64,000 bases of DNA from Albula goreensis (lineage: Eukaryota; Chordata; Actinopteri; Albuliformes; Albulidae): the NCBI GenBank assembly GCA_022829145.1, contig CM040747.1:32876052-32940051 (forward strand), read 5' to 3'. The notes beneath the pieces were generated by a model. It was not told where the DNA came from. It saw only the letters and a program-made list of their open reading frames with translations, and made no database searches. The position numbers were made by a program, and so were the translations under genes. Shown piece by piece: positions 37,561 through 47,944 of this stretch; the first letter of the stretch is position 1, and the number at the start of each line of letters is the position of its first letter.

Positions 37561-38899
37561 CATAGTCATACGGCTATACCGCTGATTTTCAACCATTCAC
37601 AGAGGTTTTCAGATTTTGCAGTAAATGTGAGCATCAATGTTGAAGATTATTTACGTTTAGAATGTCTCTGGTTCTTTTAAACATAAAAACAGCATCTTAA
37701 TCATGTTAGTGACATGTCAAGGCACGTTCTACATTTCAATGAGAAAACAAAACATTTAAATGGTCCTTCATTTTGTGTGTCATGGCCCTGGACTCTCAAA
37801 AGTACTCTCAAATTGGGCTCAAATAAAAAGTAAAAGCTGTCCATTCATACATTCATAAAAAAGACTTAATTGGCACTCCACTGATGCAATACCCACATCT
37901 TCATCTTTTACAAAATCGCTCATGGTTTCAAACTAAATCCAAAGAGCACTTAAATGTAACGCAATAAGAAATTATTCTTAGAAGGTTAATGTGTTTTAAC
38001 AGATTAGTGCATATTTCTTATGCTTATCTTAAACCTTGGCAGTTTTGATTGCATCAACATTTTTCCAAAAGTCAAACTAAAAAGGAAGTTCAAATTATTT
38101 GATTTGCATATTTCATTTCATTTCAGAGGCCTGTGTTGTGATTCTCAGTTAAAAAAAATACTTGCCCGCAAATAATACGCACTCATTGACCTGATCTGAT
38201 ATTTAGCCCTCTCTGAGAATCAGCTCATATCTTTGCAATGCGTTATGATTGACAGCTTACAAATATAATTTTTAAACTTGAAGTAAATGAAGGTGCCCTT
38301 CTCATACAACGGGGCACAATGCTTATGACACTTTCTCCAACTCTATTTAATATTCTGTACAGCTCCCTGCACTGAATGTGTGTTCAGGTATCAGAGATTT
38401 TGAAGAAATGATATTGCCTTTATTTTGTCTGTATTTTCTGTAATGCACACCTAAGAGATGGCAGTTTATATCTTAATGTAACACCCCCTTACTGTACTGG
38501 CATTAAACGAGGGAACTACCCTGAGTTCCTTTATCAGACAATATATTATCATCTCCTTAATTATTTTCTACTTTAAATGTGTGGGTTTCTCAAACATGTA
38601 TATTTAACTCGCTATTAAGTAAATGAACTCTAATCCTTCCTGGTGTAGAGCCAGGTGAACTTAGCAGAAAGTAACAGTGCCTGGACATTCATTCACAATA
38701 AAGATTTTTTAAAATAAATTCTTTTCTTATTCATACAAACGTTCACACAACAGAAATTAATGAAATTATTCCCCTTATAGACTTTAACAAAGTTGTACCC
38801 TTTACCTTTCACACACTAAAGAGTATAATATGTAAACAAACAAAAATACACTTCCAGTGTAATATACTTTGTAATACTGCTAGAATAACATTGAGCAAG
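37561..38899. other. Intergenic DNA, nothing recognised
   Basis: AT-rich unique sequence with no exon-like frame or named repeat. Confidence 0.5.
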
Positions 38900-38904
38900 T
38901 AACA

Positions 38905-39490
38905 TAATATTATCTTTCAAAACAATCGATCGCGTTGAAGGCCTGGATAGTAGCATGCGTGCGTGGTAGCCAAACTACATAGGCTTCTTCAATCCAATGA
39001 GCAGAATGAAAGGGAAATAAAGACAACTCACGGTTTCCCTGACGCAGCAGCAAGAAGGGTAGTTTGTAGAGTTGTTGCGAAGTCTCTCTCGACAACTCTC
39101 CTCCGCTTTGCTCCAACACTTTGTATTTCGCTGGGTTAGCGAGCGACTCAAGTTCTAGCTGTTTCTCTCCTGGTTGCTAGCTTGGGCTAAGCTAGCGGTC
39201 GAGCCGGAAAACCGTTGACTCCTAAGCCAAAGATATGGGTCAAAGCAGTCTGATCGTAGGATATAATAACTAACAAAGTTCACAGATTGTGCACTTACGT
39301 TATTATATCTCTAACCCATGAATACAAATACGCGAGTAACGTATTTACACTTTTCACACATGAAAATAGCAATAGCACCTTCTCTGCCGTTTTTTTCTGC
39401 CACACACCCTCGCTTTTCTCTCTCCTCACTCCCGCCTCACCCCTAGCTCGCTTCTGATTGGTCCAAATAACAAACGTATATGAAATCCCT
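38905..39490 (-). promoter_or_regulatory. Promoter/first-exon-like segment on the minus strand
   Basis: On the minus strand the order is as follows. A CCAAT-type inverted element lies at about 39455-39465 (GGACCAATCAGAAG). A GC/AG-rich stretch with CpGs follows. A TATAATAA-like motif lies near 39296-39310. Then comes a CpG-containing leader, with a perfect GCTAGCTT/AAGCTAGC hairpin at 39176-39196, ending at GGGAAACC|GTGAGTTG, a good 5' splice-site match near 39030. Together this resembles a promoter and untranslated first exon, either of a host transcript or of a retroelement leader. No coding sequence is recognised downstream, and transcription is not shown by the sequence. Confidence 0.3.
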
Positions 39491-40591
39491 TTTTGTTTTT
39501 CCGGTACAAATAAAGTATCATCACATCATTATGAATTTAGTATAGAACAAACAAAATATTATTTTACACCTAGTCATTAATACAGTCAATGAACTTAACC
39601 ATGAACAAATCACAATATGCAAAATACATACACTCTATAAAATATTAACACACAGTTTTTAACCTTTTACTTCTATTAATGCCATTTATGAACCTACTTT
39701 ATTTATGCGTGCATCAACTTAACTTCTGAACTTATTTCCCATTGGCTTTTTTAAGACACAGAGGGATTTGGAATTGTGGGTTCTGGTTAGAGCCCAACAG
39801 CAAACCCACCGCCAACACCTCACGAAGGACATAGTGTTCTCTCAGGGTGAGAGGCTAACATCTCCTATAAATTTGTCAGCACTCCCTGATGGCAGAAACG
39901 TACTTTAATCCAGTGGAAACATGACCCAAAGCCGGGAAATGTGCCGCCATTTCCCCATGCATCACCCCCACCCCTCTCCGGCCACTGGATAGCTTCCAGA
40001 TCCACAGGAAGAATCGACAAATCCAATTGATTTTCTTTTTCTTTCTCCACAAAGACCGTGGCTATCAATTTGATCGATTGGAAGGGCCGAGACGTGGACA
40101 GAGGATAGGGTACGTTTCATTGTTTTTAGCTCTGGGGTTATTTTACAAGGTCACCTGCAGAAACAATACGTCCCCGGCATACTTATTCGCCCTCCTCCCC
40201 TTCTCCATTCAAGAAATTTCTCATCAATACAACAGAATTTACAGAATCATGAACACGTTGCACACAGATGCCCATCTGAGATTCACACATATGTAAGCAC
40301 ATACATATAATGTACAACAGACATTTTCATATTGTTACGAATGTCAAAGATGGTTAGAAGGTCAGAAACAGTATCGGAACTGAACGCCACTGTTAACATA
40401 CGCTTTCAAATGTGCACACACACATATAAAAACATAGACTGTGGGAATTTGTGTGTGTACACGCCTGCGTACTGCTAGGAGGACCTTAATTGTGTACCAT
40501 TGGTAGATCACTTGCAGAACTATGGGCTTCCAGAGTTCTTTCAAACGAAGCCATTTATCCTTCAGTATGGTGACAACCCAGCACCAGGAAT
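39491..40591. other. Intergenic DNA, nothing recognised
   Basis: AT-rich unique sequence. Short overlapping frames at 39865-40296 show no domain. Confidence 0.5.
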
Positions 40592-40894
40592 TAGATCTGC
40601 ATGATATATCACACTTTCCAAAATATCACTAATGGAATTAATGCAATGAGGCAAAGAACCTCTTAGCAGCTAGTTGGCTTGTTATCCAAATGAGTCTGTG
40701 AGTAGTTGGGAGTGATGTTTCTTTACCCAGGACGAACGGTAAACATGCATATTGAAAATGTCATTATTTCAGGTTTTACACTTGAACATAATTGAAACGG
40801 ATTAAATTCATAAACATTTGGTTTATCACATCGCATATTGTCATTGCGATAATCCATACATTATCACATTTTTTCTTCCCATGGCGCAGCCCTA
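40592..40894. mobile_element. hAT MITE with perfect 8-bp target-site duplication
   Basis: The left end TAGATCTGCATGATATATCAC and the inverse of the right end TAGGGCTGCGCCATGG match the 'TAGGGCTGCACGATAT' terminal type of a widespread fish hAT group. The 8-bp flanks are identical: CCAGGAAT at 40584-40591 and at 40895-40902. The 303-bp interior is AT-rich, with GCGATAATCCATACATTATC-like subterminal sequence and no coding capacity. The intact duplication points to a relatively young insertion, although the left terminus has mutated at the GG positions. Confidence 0.9.
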
Positions 40895-40902
40895 CCAGGA
40901 AT

Positions 40903-43271
40903 GCAACTCAGCTTCCAGCCAGCAATTTACAAAAACATTTCCATAAAGGGACGGTAAATGCTGTAAACATGTTAGTCCTTCAGGTTCAGCTTTGACATGC
41001 TTTGTTGAATAGAACGGACTCCTTTCCATTACCACCCCCTCCTCTCCCTCTGTCTCTACATCCTTCCCTGAACAATGGCATAGTGAAGGTCATGAAGCCC
41101 GTTTGGATCCATCTCGTGAAGGGAGCAGAACATGCATCAGAGGTACAGTAACACAGAACCAACAAAACCGCAATGGACAGGATTCTACGGGCCACTCAAT
41201 CTCCGACTTCTTCATTTGATCAGGGTTCTTACATGACCATTTATTTATGAAACATCCATAAAAACAGCACATTTTTGGTGCTGTCCATAAATCAGGGAAA
41301 AGTTTGATTTATGAAAAATGTGGGAAAATTAGGATTTGTGTGTAAAATTTTGAAAACGCTGACATTAATGCACATTTTTAAACTAGCAAGAACGCTCGAG
41401 GCTCAGCGAAACTTGAGTCACAATAGGCTGGTGATGACAGACACAGCATGGCCGGACACAAGGGGAGTCTGCCTGAAGGCTTGCTTCAGTGTTGGGAGTT
41501 GACAAAAAAAAAAAAACCCAGGTCTCCCTCCTCGAGCAAGTGTGTGAAGTGTGAATTCACAATAGCTGCGACCGGGCCACTCCCACTGCCACACCTCCTT
41601 TTAGCCAATTGGCATGAATAGAACACACACACACACACACACTTGACCTCCATGCCAAATTTCAGCCTCCTGGGGCGAAAACTGGCCGCCACAGGATGGG
41701 GAAATTTTTATGGACTGACCAGCTGACTGACCAACCAACTAACTGACAGCAAGCTGTAGAGCCACTGGTCGCAGCTAAAAACCGTCGCTTTTATATATTA
41801 TTAATAAGTCTTCTCGCTCCACCTCTTACCCAGTCTGACCTCCCCATGTTTGGGGGTGCAGAAACAACCAACCTTAAACATGGATATTCCACATCAGGAG
41901 CCGCCCCCAAAAAATATCTGCGGTGACTGTTTAGCTGCTTGTTAGTCAGCCCCCCACACGCCGAACTAACTGTGCTCGCAGCTAAATATAATTCATTTGA
42001 CACAGTGGTGTCCAGGAGCCAGCTCTGAGGATGTCTATTATTTATGGAAATATTCTTGTTTAGAATGCAATTAGGGAATACATTTTCAAAGGCGTGGGTC
42101 TGGCTGAGTACACCATAGTGATTAGTATAGCCCCCTAACATCCGCGGACCATTTATAGGGAGTTTGTGTGACTGAATATGTATCTCAGAGTCTGTTTTTG
42201 TCCTCTACCCTCTCTCCTTCATGAGAAGACTCCCCAGTGAGCTGCTTCCTGAAATCATTGAGGTAGAGAATGGGGGAGTGGGGCGGGGGGGGGACTCTCT
42301 GTGTGACACAGTCGTTCACACTGTCCATGAGGACCAATCTGGATTTACATGCGACACATTAAATACACAGGCTTCCCTATGTGTGCGGTGCATGCAAATG
42401 GGGGTAGACAAAATAATGGACCGTATTTTGAAGTAGTTTCACAAAGCTTGTGTTAATGGAAACACTGCCATCTGAGGACTGCTTGCAACTGAGGCCTAAT
42501 ATGTAGAAATGCAACAATGTATAACCTGCAGTTATGAAATCAAACGATGTCGTAAATTTTCAACTTTTAACAGCTACGATTCTTACATTGAACCTTTTAT
42601 AGGATGTTCTGAAAAGCAGAGTGTGGAATAAAGCTTAAGACTTCCAGTCTTGAAGACAACTATCCCACAAGAAACAGTTAAAACTTTTTATATCAGCATT
42701 CTAAAACTACTTGAAGCTGTCCGAAAGGCAAAGCACAACTCATCTTTGTATTAATTCATAAACATGTTATTACAGTTCAGTGTTTATATTATTTTGTCAG
42801 CCAGGTGTGTGCGTGCATTTGTATATGCAGGAAAATAATGTTTGTTTCTTACAAAACCAATGCCTCAGAATTATTACCCTTCCCTCCGTGAGCTTCACCT
42901 GATGGGGAGAGGATAGCACGTTAGCACGTAGAGGCTATGAAAGGGCAGGCTGCAGGGCTGAATATGGCTAGGAGCCAGACCGGTCACCATAGGCAGTCCA
43001 AATCAGCACCAGCTGTCCTGCGCTACCATTTAATACACCCACACTGGACCAGTGGGCCTGTTAGTGTCTGCAGGACAGAACCGCCATCATTGCTTTAAGA
43101 CTGGCCACAGGATCGGCCTTCCTTCACAAAGTCCCTTGTGGCGCCATTGAATTTCACATCTCATTAAACCTCCATTAAAACCTTGCAATCGACCTGTGTA
43201 TCAAGTTGAGGACTGGGGGAATTTTTTTGCGTCCGCTTTAATTTTCAACCATTCTGTTTCGTCCACAGTCT
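40903..43271. other. Intergenic DNA with simple repeats
   Basis: An AC dinucleotide run of ten units lies at 41623-41642. A GACT/GACC/AACT tetranucleotide-like patch lies at 41713-41747. A G-rich patch lies at about 42270-42295. 41980-42110 has CNE-like texture (TAAATATAATTCATTTGACACAG, GCAATTAGGGAATAC). No gene is recognised. The 116-codon minus-strand frame at 41791-42141 lacks a domain. Confidence 0.45.
41623..41642. repeat. AC dinucleotide microsatellite
   Basis: Ten uninterrupted AC units. Confidence 0.97.
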
Positions 43272-43295
43272 AATTCACCCAAATCTGGGTGAATT
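43272..43295. repeat. Perfect 10-bp inverted repeat, 4-nt loop
   Basis: AATTCACCCA is followed by AATC and then TGGGTGAATT. It may be a transcription-factor palindrome or a small hairpin. No transposon context is visible. Confidence 0.8.
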
Positions 43296-45029
43296 TAATC
43301 TTACCCGTGCCCACCTATAAGGTCCCACACACAGGTTCAATACGCGATTAATATAATGCAAGAATCGATATAATGATTTTCAAGCTACGTTTACATAACC
43401 TCTTACCACAGCTGTGCCTGCCACATTTCAGCCAGTTAATGCAAGCAGAGGAAACACATTTTGTGAGCTGGGAGGAAAAACATATGTGCAAAGCCCAGAG
43501 CTCCTTGTTAAGCGTCAGCGTTTTGCACAGCCACCGAAACACAGATGCCCGTAGCTGTCCAGGCAGCCGCAACATCTGTCACGCGGGATGAGGAGAAGAG
43601 CGGCCATTTTAACTCCTTTTCCACACGATTACATCAGTGCTACACCTCTCCAGGGCACCATGGAGACCAGCGCTGCCAGTGTACCAACCTAGGGAGCACG
43701 AACCATTTAAAAAATGGTTGGGAACGTTCTGCTTTTGGTTGTTCGATTTATCGCATTCCCTACAGAGTCCCCGAATCTGTGTAATGTTTCACAAAAATTC
43801 TTCTCAAAAAAGGTTTCAGTACTAACATACTGGTTATGTCCTTGATGTGTATCGTTTAGTCAGGAAAAAGTCTGAAAATGAACCATGTCAATACCAGTAT
43901 AAGAACGTTCTGAAAGTAAGCATTGAAGTTTAGGGACATGTTCAGCTAAATTAATATTTGTAAAGTGCAATCTGAATGCATGAAAAACAATTTATACACT
44001 TCATTTTTACATTCAAGCTATGTTTTCTTGAGAAAATGGATAGTTCTGATGACCTGCAATTTTATGAATGTCACTATGTCATTTCTGTTGTTTTTTCTTG
44101 CATGTGTCCTTTACTTTGAACAATGTTTTTTTCACGTTGTGCGTTTAAAAATCAAACAGATGCAAAATGACTTGATTCTACAACACTTTATCCTTAGCAA
44201 GACAAACAGAAGTTTGATTAGAGGTTTTGTACATCTCACATGAGATTGCAGAGTCCCTCTTAGCGTTTTTAGTATAAATTCTGTTATTCAGTGGCCCAGA
44301 AATGTTTCTGCATGCAAAATATATATTCAGAATTATGAATGAGGTACTCACAGTAACAACCAATAACTGGTTTACATAATGAGTTAAGTTATTCCGAATT
44401 TATTCAGTTAGAATATTTTAAGTACTGCATTCCAAATGTTTACAAGATAAAGAGATAATGTGTTTAGGATTGCCAGAATAAAGTCTTAAGTATAGAATAT
44501 ATTGAGAAGAGGGTATCCCACTTGGCAAGCAATTACTCTCATGAAAAATTAGTATTGACATTTACTGTAAAATAAAATGGAATTTTGATGAGAGAACAGC
44601 TCCGAGAACGGCTCCTCGCCCTGTGGGTATTGTACTATATTTGAGCTCTTGCCGTTGATATTGCAGTGCAACACTGCAGAGTTTTTATTTTTGTTCTTTA
44701 CCTAAATTGTCCTGCGCGGTGTTGTGCGTTGGGGTTCACTGTTCCATACCGATGACTGGATTTAATTAGAGAACAGAAGACATCAGCAACTGCCGTTGTA
44801 GTACATCCGATGCGTGCGTGGATCCGTTCATCGAGATGCAAAGCAGGCGGCGCGTTTCATTCAAAGGTAGATGGAGTGTTGCTCAGAAACTCGTTATCTG
44901 GGAAAAAGAGGGATCCTTCTCCTGTCCCAGAGAAAGCATGCTGCTGGCTGGTGTGACTGGCAGCTATCAACAGTGAAATGCACGCTAGATACCGGACATT
45001 CCTTATCGCTTGTTTTTTGCTTTGTGCCT
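43296..45029. other. Intergenic DNA, nothing recognised
   Basis: Unique sequence. Overlapping short frames at 43348-43825 on both strands show no domain. Just upstream, at about 43125-43215, the ATTAAACC and CATTAAAACC motifs give a CNE-like appearance. Confidence 0.45.
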
Positions 45030-45565
45030 GCTCCAAACGGGACATCCTTCATCCCCAGTGTGCCATAGCGTTTCAGTGCTCAAAACAGGATATCCATCAT
45101 CCCAAGGGTCCCTTGCTGAGTGTATTAGTGCTCAAAATGTAACATTCTTCATCCTTAGTGTGCCTCAGTGTATTAGTGCAAGAGACAGGACATCCTTAAT
45201 CTCTAGTGTGCCCTAATGTGTTAGTGCTCAAACCAGAACATCCTTCATCCTTAGTAAGCCTTAATGTGTTAGTGCTCCAAACAGGACATCCTTTATCCAT
45301 AGTGTGCCCTAATGTGTTAGTGCTCAAAATGTAACATTCTTCATCCTTAGTGTGCCTCAGAGTTTTAGTGCAAGAGACAGGACATCCTTAACCTCTAGTG
45401 TGCCCTAATGTGTTAGTGCTCAAACCAGAACATCCTTCATCTCTAGTAAGCCTTAATGTGTTAGTGCTCCAAATAGGACATCCTTCATCCATAGTGTGCC
45501 CTGATTTGAGTGTCAGTCCTCCAAGCACAACACCCTTCATCCCTAGTGTCTCTTTCTGGCCAGTG
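45030..45565. repeat. 48-bp minisatellite with 192-bp higher-order repeat
   Basis: The anchor AGTGC(T/A) recurs at 45075, 45127, 45175, 45223, 45271, 45319, 45367, 45415, 45463, about 45515 and 45562. Spacing is exactly 48 bp for seven intervals and 47-52 bp at the edges, about 11 copies. Four monomer types can be told apart by their variable part: CAAAATGTAACATTC, CAAGAGACAGGACAT, CAAACCAGAACAT and CCAAACAGGACAT. They occur in the same order twice, as blocks 45131-45322 and 45323-45514. Equivalent monomers in the two blocks differ by only about one to three bases through the first three types, while neighbouring monomers differ more. A 192-bp block was therefore duplicated after the monomers had diverged. 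Stops in the reading frames argue against coding. Confidence 0.95.
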
Positions 45566-45774
45566 CTTTACAGACACTGCAGAGCTTGCTGAAGTGATTG
45601 GGCGTGTGGGCATCCCCGACAGTGGGTGTCACTGTTTCACTGGTCCTACAGTTTGAGTCTCTATACATGCAATTTGTATGACCAAAAGGAATCATCCGAG
45701 ACTCACAAAAGCCTCGGCTGCGTGACCCAGGTTCTGACCCTCTGCCCCTTCATTCATACATAGCACAATGTGGA
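45566..45774. other. Spacer between two minisatellites
   Basis: Unique sequence with no recognised feature. Confidence 0.5.
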
Positions 45775-45930
45775 TATGTGTCCTCGGTGTCATGGTCATA
45801 TGTGTCCCTGCTCTCATGGTCATATGTGCCCTCGGTGTCATGGTCATATGTGTCTTTGCTGTCACGGTCATATGTGCCCTCGGTGTCATGGTCATGTGTT
45901 TCTTTGCTGTCACGGTCATGTGTGTCCCTT
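45775..45930. repeat. 24-bp minisatellite with 48-bp dimer structure
   Basis: GGTCAT recurs at 45794, 45818, 45842, 45866, 45890 and 45914, exactly 24 bp apart, giving six full units from 45781 plus partial ends. Two unit types alternate (CCTCGGTGTCATGGTCATATGTG and TTTGCTGTCACGGTCATATGTG), so the real period of the later part is 48 bp. Because 24 is a multiple of three, several frames stay open, giving an apparent histidine/threonine-rich frame on the minus strand and cysteine/histidine- or serine-rich frames on the plus strand. I read these as by-products of the repeat, not as genes. Confidence 0.95.
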
Positions 45931-47496
45931 AGCATTCTTTTCCCTTTTCCTTTTTTTCTTGTTCTCTTCATCTGGAGAGAATGGTCACCACTGTATCTGT
46001 GGAACGTCAGCTGAGGGTGCCAAGATTTCTCCAGCAATTTCTGTTCCTCCAGTGCAAATAAGGGTCAGATTATGAATGTAGGTCTGAATTTATGGTGTAC
46101 TGTGTGGTAGAATAGTGCAAAAGACAGACAAGGGCTTTCAAACTGAAGTTTGCTGTATTTAGCATCTGTTAAACATTTTATTCTGTTTTAATACAAGGAT
46201 GGTATTTATACAAGATATATAATAATAATTAAATTATTGGATATAAATAATCCGTAGTTGACAAAATATCACAGGTATGCTGGATGTCGGAGCGATCCCA
46301 GAATTGTAATTTGCCACATCAGCAAATTTTTACAGGCTATAGGCTCTGCTGAGCAGTGCACTACACCTAAAAAAATCGGCAACGACTCCATTCAAACAAA
46401 CTGCTATCGATTGTGGCCTCAACTTCAACAGCAAACATTTCTGTTCATTTCAGTGATTGTTGAGCTGGCGCTGTTGTGCAAGGAATAAAAAAGGCAAAAA
46501 AAGCATACAGTTGCTAGCCAAAGGTAAACACAAAGTCCTATGTTTGTCAGTCAAGTTGTTGTACAGTCTTGCTTTAGAGAACAGCCGTATCTCTGTCTCT
46601 AGAGGCCTGCTGCATTGTGAATCTTGCTTAAATTCGCAATGCTAATGTGAACACCAGTCAGTAAATGTGGAAAAAATGCATTGGTCTTTACCAAGAAAGT
46701 GTCCATAGGTCAGGGGTCAGAGGGATGGGTAATGTTACATGTAATATCTCTACCTTGCACTTGTAATAATGTTACATTATAAAGACAGTTATATAAAGGG
46801 TTGAGTTATTATTTGCAGTGTTTTACTGGAGAGAGAACAGAGTAAAATACTTCCTATGACACTGACAGTCTGTAATATCAAATGGTTAACTTAATACAGG
46901 CAATAATAATAATAATAATAAAAAATAAATTAGGTTGTGCACAGTGATTAAAGTGATTAAAAATCAACTTGGTAAAATCAATAGCTTATTTTAAAAACAC
47001 AAGTACATACAAGTGACCGTCCTTCCATCTCTCTCACTAGTCTCCGACTGCCACTTTTATAGGCTTCTCAGCCAATTAAACCTAACACCTGTCATCATTC
47101 AGGTATTACCAAATTCTTAACGAGGTACAATTAATGGTAAAAGCTTTAGATAGGGTCGCTCCTTCACAGTGTCCCACTGACTGACATGGATGGATATGGT
47201 CCTGATAAAGTTGTCTTTGTCAACATTTTTTTCAACCGTGATGAAATATTAAACCAGACCACAATATTGTTGACACTGGAAGCAAAGATATTAAAGTGCA
47301 AAGAAATTACCACCCATTTTCCCAGGGTCTGTATTCATTTTGTTTTCCAGGGATGCAAGCCGAGCTCTCCTAAGGGCATCAGAGCTGAACACAAAATAAC
47401 AAGCTAAAAAAAAAATGATTAAAACATTTAAAAGAACAGAGCTGCAGTGAATGTGCTTACATGTCGTTGGTGGGGGCTGGAATGAAAGTACTTGCT
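45931..47496. other. Intergenic DNA, nothing recognised
   Basis: An AAT microsatellite lies at 46902-46921. No gene is recognised. Frames at 46258-46645 and 47186-47407 show no domain. Confidence 0.5.
46902..46921. repeat. AAT trinucleotide microsatellite
   Basis: About six and a half AAT units followed by A-rich sequence. Confidence 0.9.
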
Positions 47497-47521
47497 GGGG
47501 GCGGGGGGGGGGGGGGGGGGG
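47497..47521 (+). repeat. G-tract: GGGGGC then G19
   Basis: Five G residues, one C, then nineteen G residues, with a further GGGGG at 47472-47476. The tract can in principle form G-quadruplexes on the plus strand, and it is a likely place for assembly length errors. Confidence 0.9.
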
Positions 47522-47854
47522 TGGAGCTTACTGGTTTCCAGCACTGCATTATCCATGTAATTTTGAGGCCTTTTGATCTCGTCAAAGAATCAATTCATCA
47601 CTCTGTGATGCTTCGGTGCGGCAGGCCGCCAAAAATACAACGGTCTTCTAGACACACAGAGACAACTTTGTTCCAACGCGCCAATGTGCCCCAATTAGTC
47701 GAGGCCGGCCTCGTGCATCTCTCTCCGCAGGCTGTGAACTTCCGTGGAAGCCTGACTAAAATTCACTGTAGGATTTTTATCTTCTGTCGACCGTTTCCCT
47801 TAATAGGTCTCTTATAGTGGATGATAAACATGCACCAATGAACCGCCGCTGTCG

Positions 47855-47944
47855 ATATACAGAGACATGCGAGAAGTAAATAGACACACTTAGTTTTATC
47901 AAACACTTTTAGTGTCTATTTACCTCTTGAATGTCTCTGTAAAT
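47855..47944. ncRNA. Candidate stem-loop RNA, 90 nt, 33-nt arms
   Basis: The left arm (47855-47887) begins ATATACAGAGACAT and ends AAGTAAATAGACAC. The right arm (47912-47944) begins GTGTCTATTTACC and ends ATGTCTCTGTAAAT. Hand pairing gives 29 Watson-Crick pairs out of 33. As a plus-strand RNA one of the four remaining positions is a G-U wobble, leaving three isolated mismatches and no bulges. The loop is 24 nt. Arm length, loop size and near-continuous helix are those of a microRNA precursor. A short palindromic transposon (MITE) is the main alternative, but no target duplication or named terminal repeat is seen. I do not recognise the mature-arm sequence. The transcribed strand is unknown. 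Confidence 0.45.

Noticed and set aside
45010-45592. Possible 16-residue repeat protein from the 48-bp array
   Set aside because: The two open stretches are in different frames, and stops such as CCC-TAA recur in the units between them.
45692-46075. Repetitive frames on both strands (Thr/His-, Asp/His- and Cys/His-rich) that look like a repeat protein
   Set aside because: A 24-bp repeat keeps several frames open on both strands at once. There is no start context or flanking exon, and none of the competing frames is favoured.
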